Source of the DNA: Elysia marginata
Taxonomy: Eukaryota > Mollusca > Gastropoda > Plakobranchidae
NCBI GenBank assembly: GCA_019649035.1
Contig: BMAT01004027.1
Coordinates: 325,480 to 366,242 of the forward strand
DNA length: 40,763 nt
Direction of reading: 5' to 3'
Below are positions 40,319 to 40,763 of the stretch, in pieces. A program made the position numbers and the translations under genes. How positions within the stretch are numbered: position 1 is the first letter of the stretch; every line of letters starts with the position of its first letter. A model generated the notes under the pieces. It worked only from the letters and a program-made list of their open reading frames with translations, searched no databases and was not told where the DNA came from.

Positions 40319-40763
40319 TGACAAAAGGTCGCTTTGGAGGAAAAGACAAGTTGTCATACAGAAATTTTTTACTCTATCAACTTGTCATAGTAATTTTGAA
40401 AATGTCCTATTTGATTCTAATGTGACAAGCAGTGGATTTATTGATATTAAAATCAAAGTATTATAAATACCCTCAAGACTTTCAACATTAGTACATAGTT
40501 ACCATTTTTTTAAAAATTCATGTCAGAACCACCCATGACTCAAAAAGTGTGACTTGCTCAAAACGTGTAGCTTTTCATGCCAGAATCACTTGCGACATAA
40601 TGGATTTTATGTTCTAAATGTCGTGTTTTGTTATAATATTTGTGTTAAAAATGTTGCATTCAGCACATTAAACATTTCAAGCAAGATTATATAAATTAGT
40701 GAAAAACCTTGTTAAAGTATTATCTTATCCATTTCTCTCCTTTTTTGCCAAAGCCTATGTTAT

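Larger units (their letters stand above)
38082..40763 (+). other. DEPDC5: DEPDC5 intron 24, 5' part
   Basis: No further DEPDC5 exon was found. Apart from the SINE body and the LINE fragment it is AT-rich sequence. The 84-codon open frame at 39882-40136 has no recognisable domain and native-intron composition. Confidence 0.6.

Noticed and set aside
1..40763. CRISPR arrays, bacterial operons or phage features
   Set aside because: The sequence is spliced eukaryotic DNA; no regularly spaced repeats, ribosome binding sites or operon-like gene packing are present.

Overview
This is a window of animal nuclear DNA. It is AT-rich, dominated by long introns and full of eroded transposable elements. 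The one gene I can support is a multi-exon plus-strand gene encoding DEPDC5 (yeast Iml1 family). DEPDC5 is the large subunit of GATOR1, the amino-acid-sensitive Rag GTPase-activating complex that restrains mTORC1 at the lysosome. I traced 24 coding exons from the start codon at 4915 to 38081 (2419 coding bases, about 806 residues). Every junction is GT-AG and every codon phase matches. The exons cover the N-terminal domain, the SABA domain and most of the disordered linker. The SHEN, DEP and C-terminal domains must lie beyond 40763, so the gene is cut by the window edge and not visibly broken.

The protein resembles the human one closely in its N-terminal half but is clearly invertebrate. Words built on TCTAGATCTAGA are scattered through the introns, tRNA-derived SINEs are present, and non-LTR elements end in GAT or TTGAA repeats. 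Together these suggest a mollusc, probably a heterobranch gastropod. That placement is inference.

Layout. 1-4914 is upstream DNA with no convincing gene: it holds a LINE 3' end relic (322-495), a nested hairpin and a 230-bp compound triplet microsatellite just upstream of the first coding exon. 4915-16124 holds exons 1-11 (N-terminal domain and first part of SABA), with a SINE and a TIR element in the introns. 16125-23420 holds exons 12-17 (rest of SABA), with a piggyBac-like MITE, a pair of pogo-like MITE relics, a SINE and a small assembly gap. 23421-38081 holds exons 18-24 (linker), with several LINE tails, two more TIR elements, two SINE copies and a CT-rich satellite interrupted by an assembly gap. 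38082-40763 is intron 24, with a SINE fragment and a reverse-transcriptase fragment.

I did not find an undescribed multi-gene system. The more interesting material is the small-repeat content: a roughly 0.4-kb element family with inverted ends present in three copies, a compact piggyBac-type MITE, a TG-repeat splice acceptor at exon 14, a LINE tail ending about 45 bp before exon 19, and a possible 24-nt microexon in intron 18.
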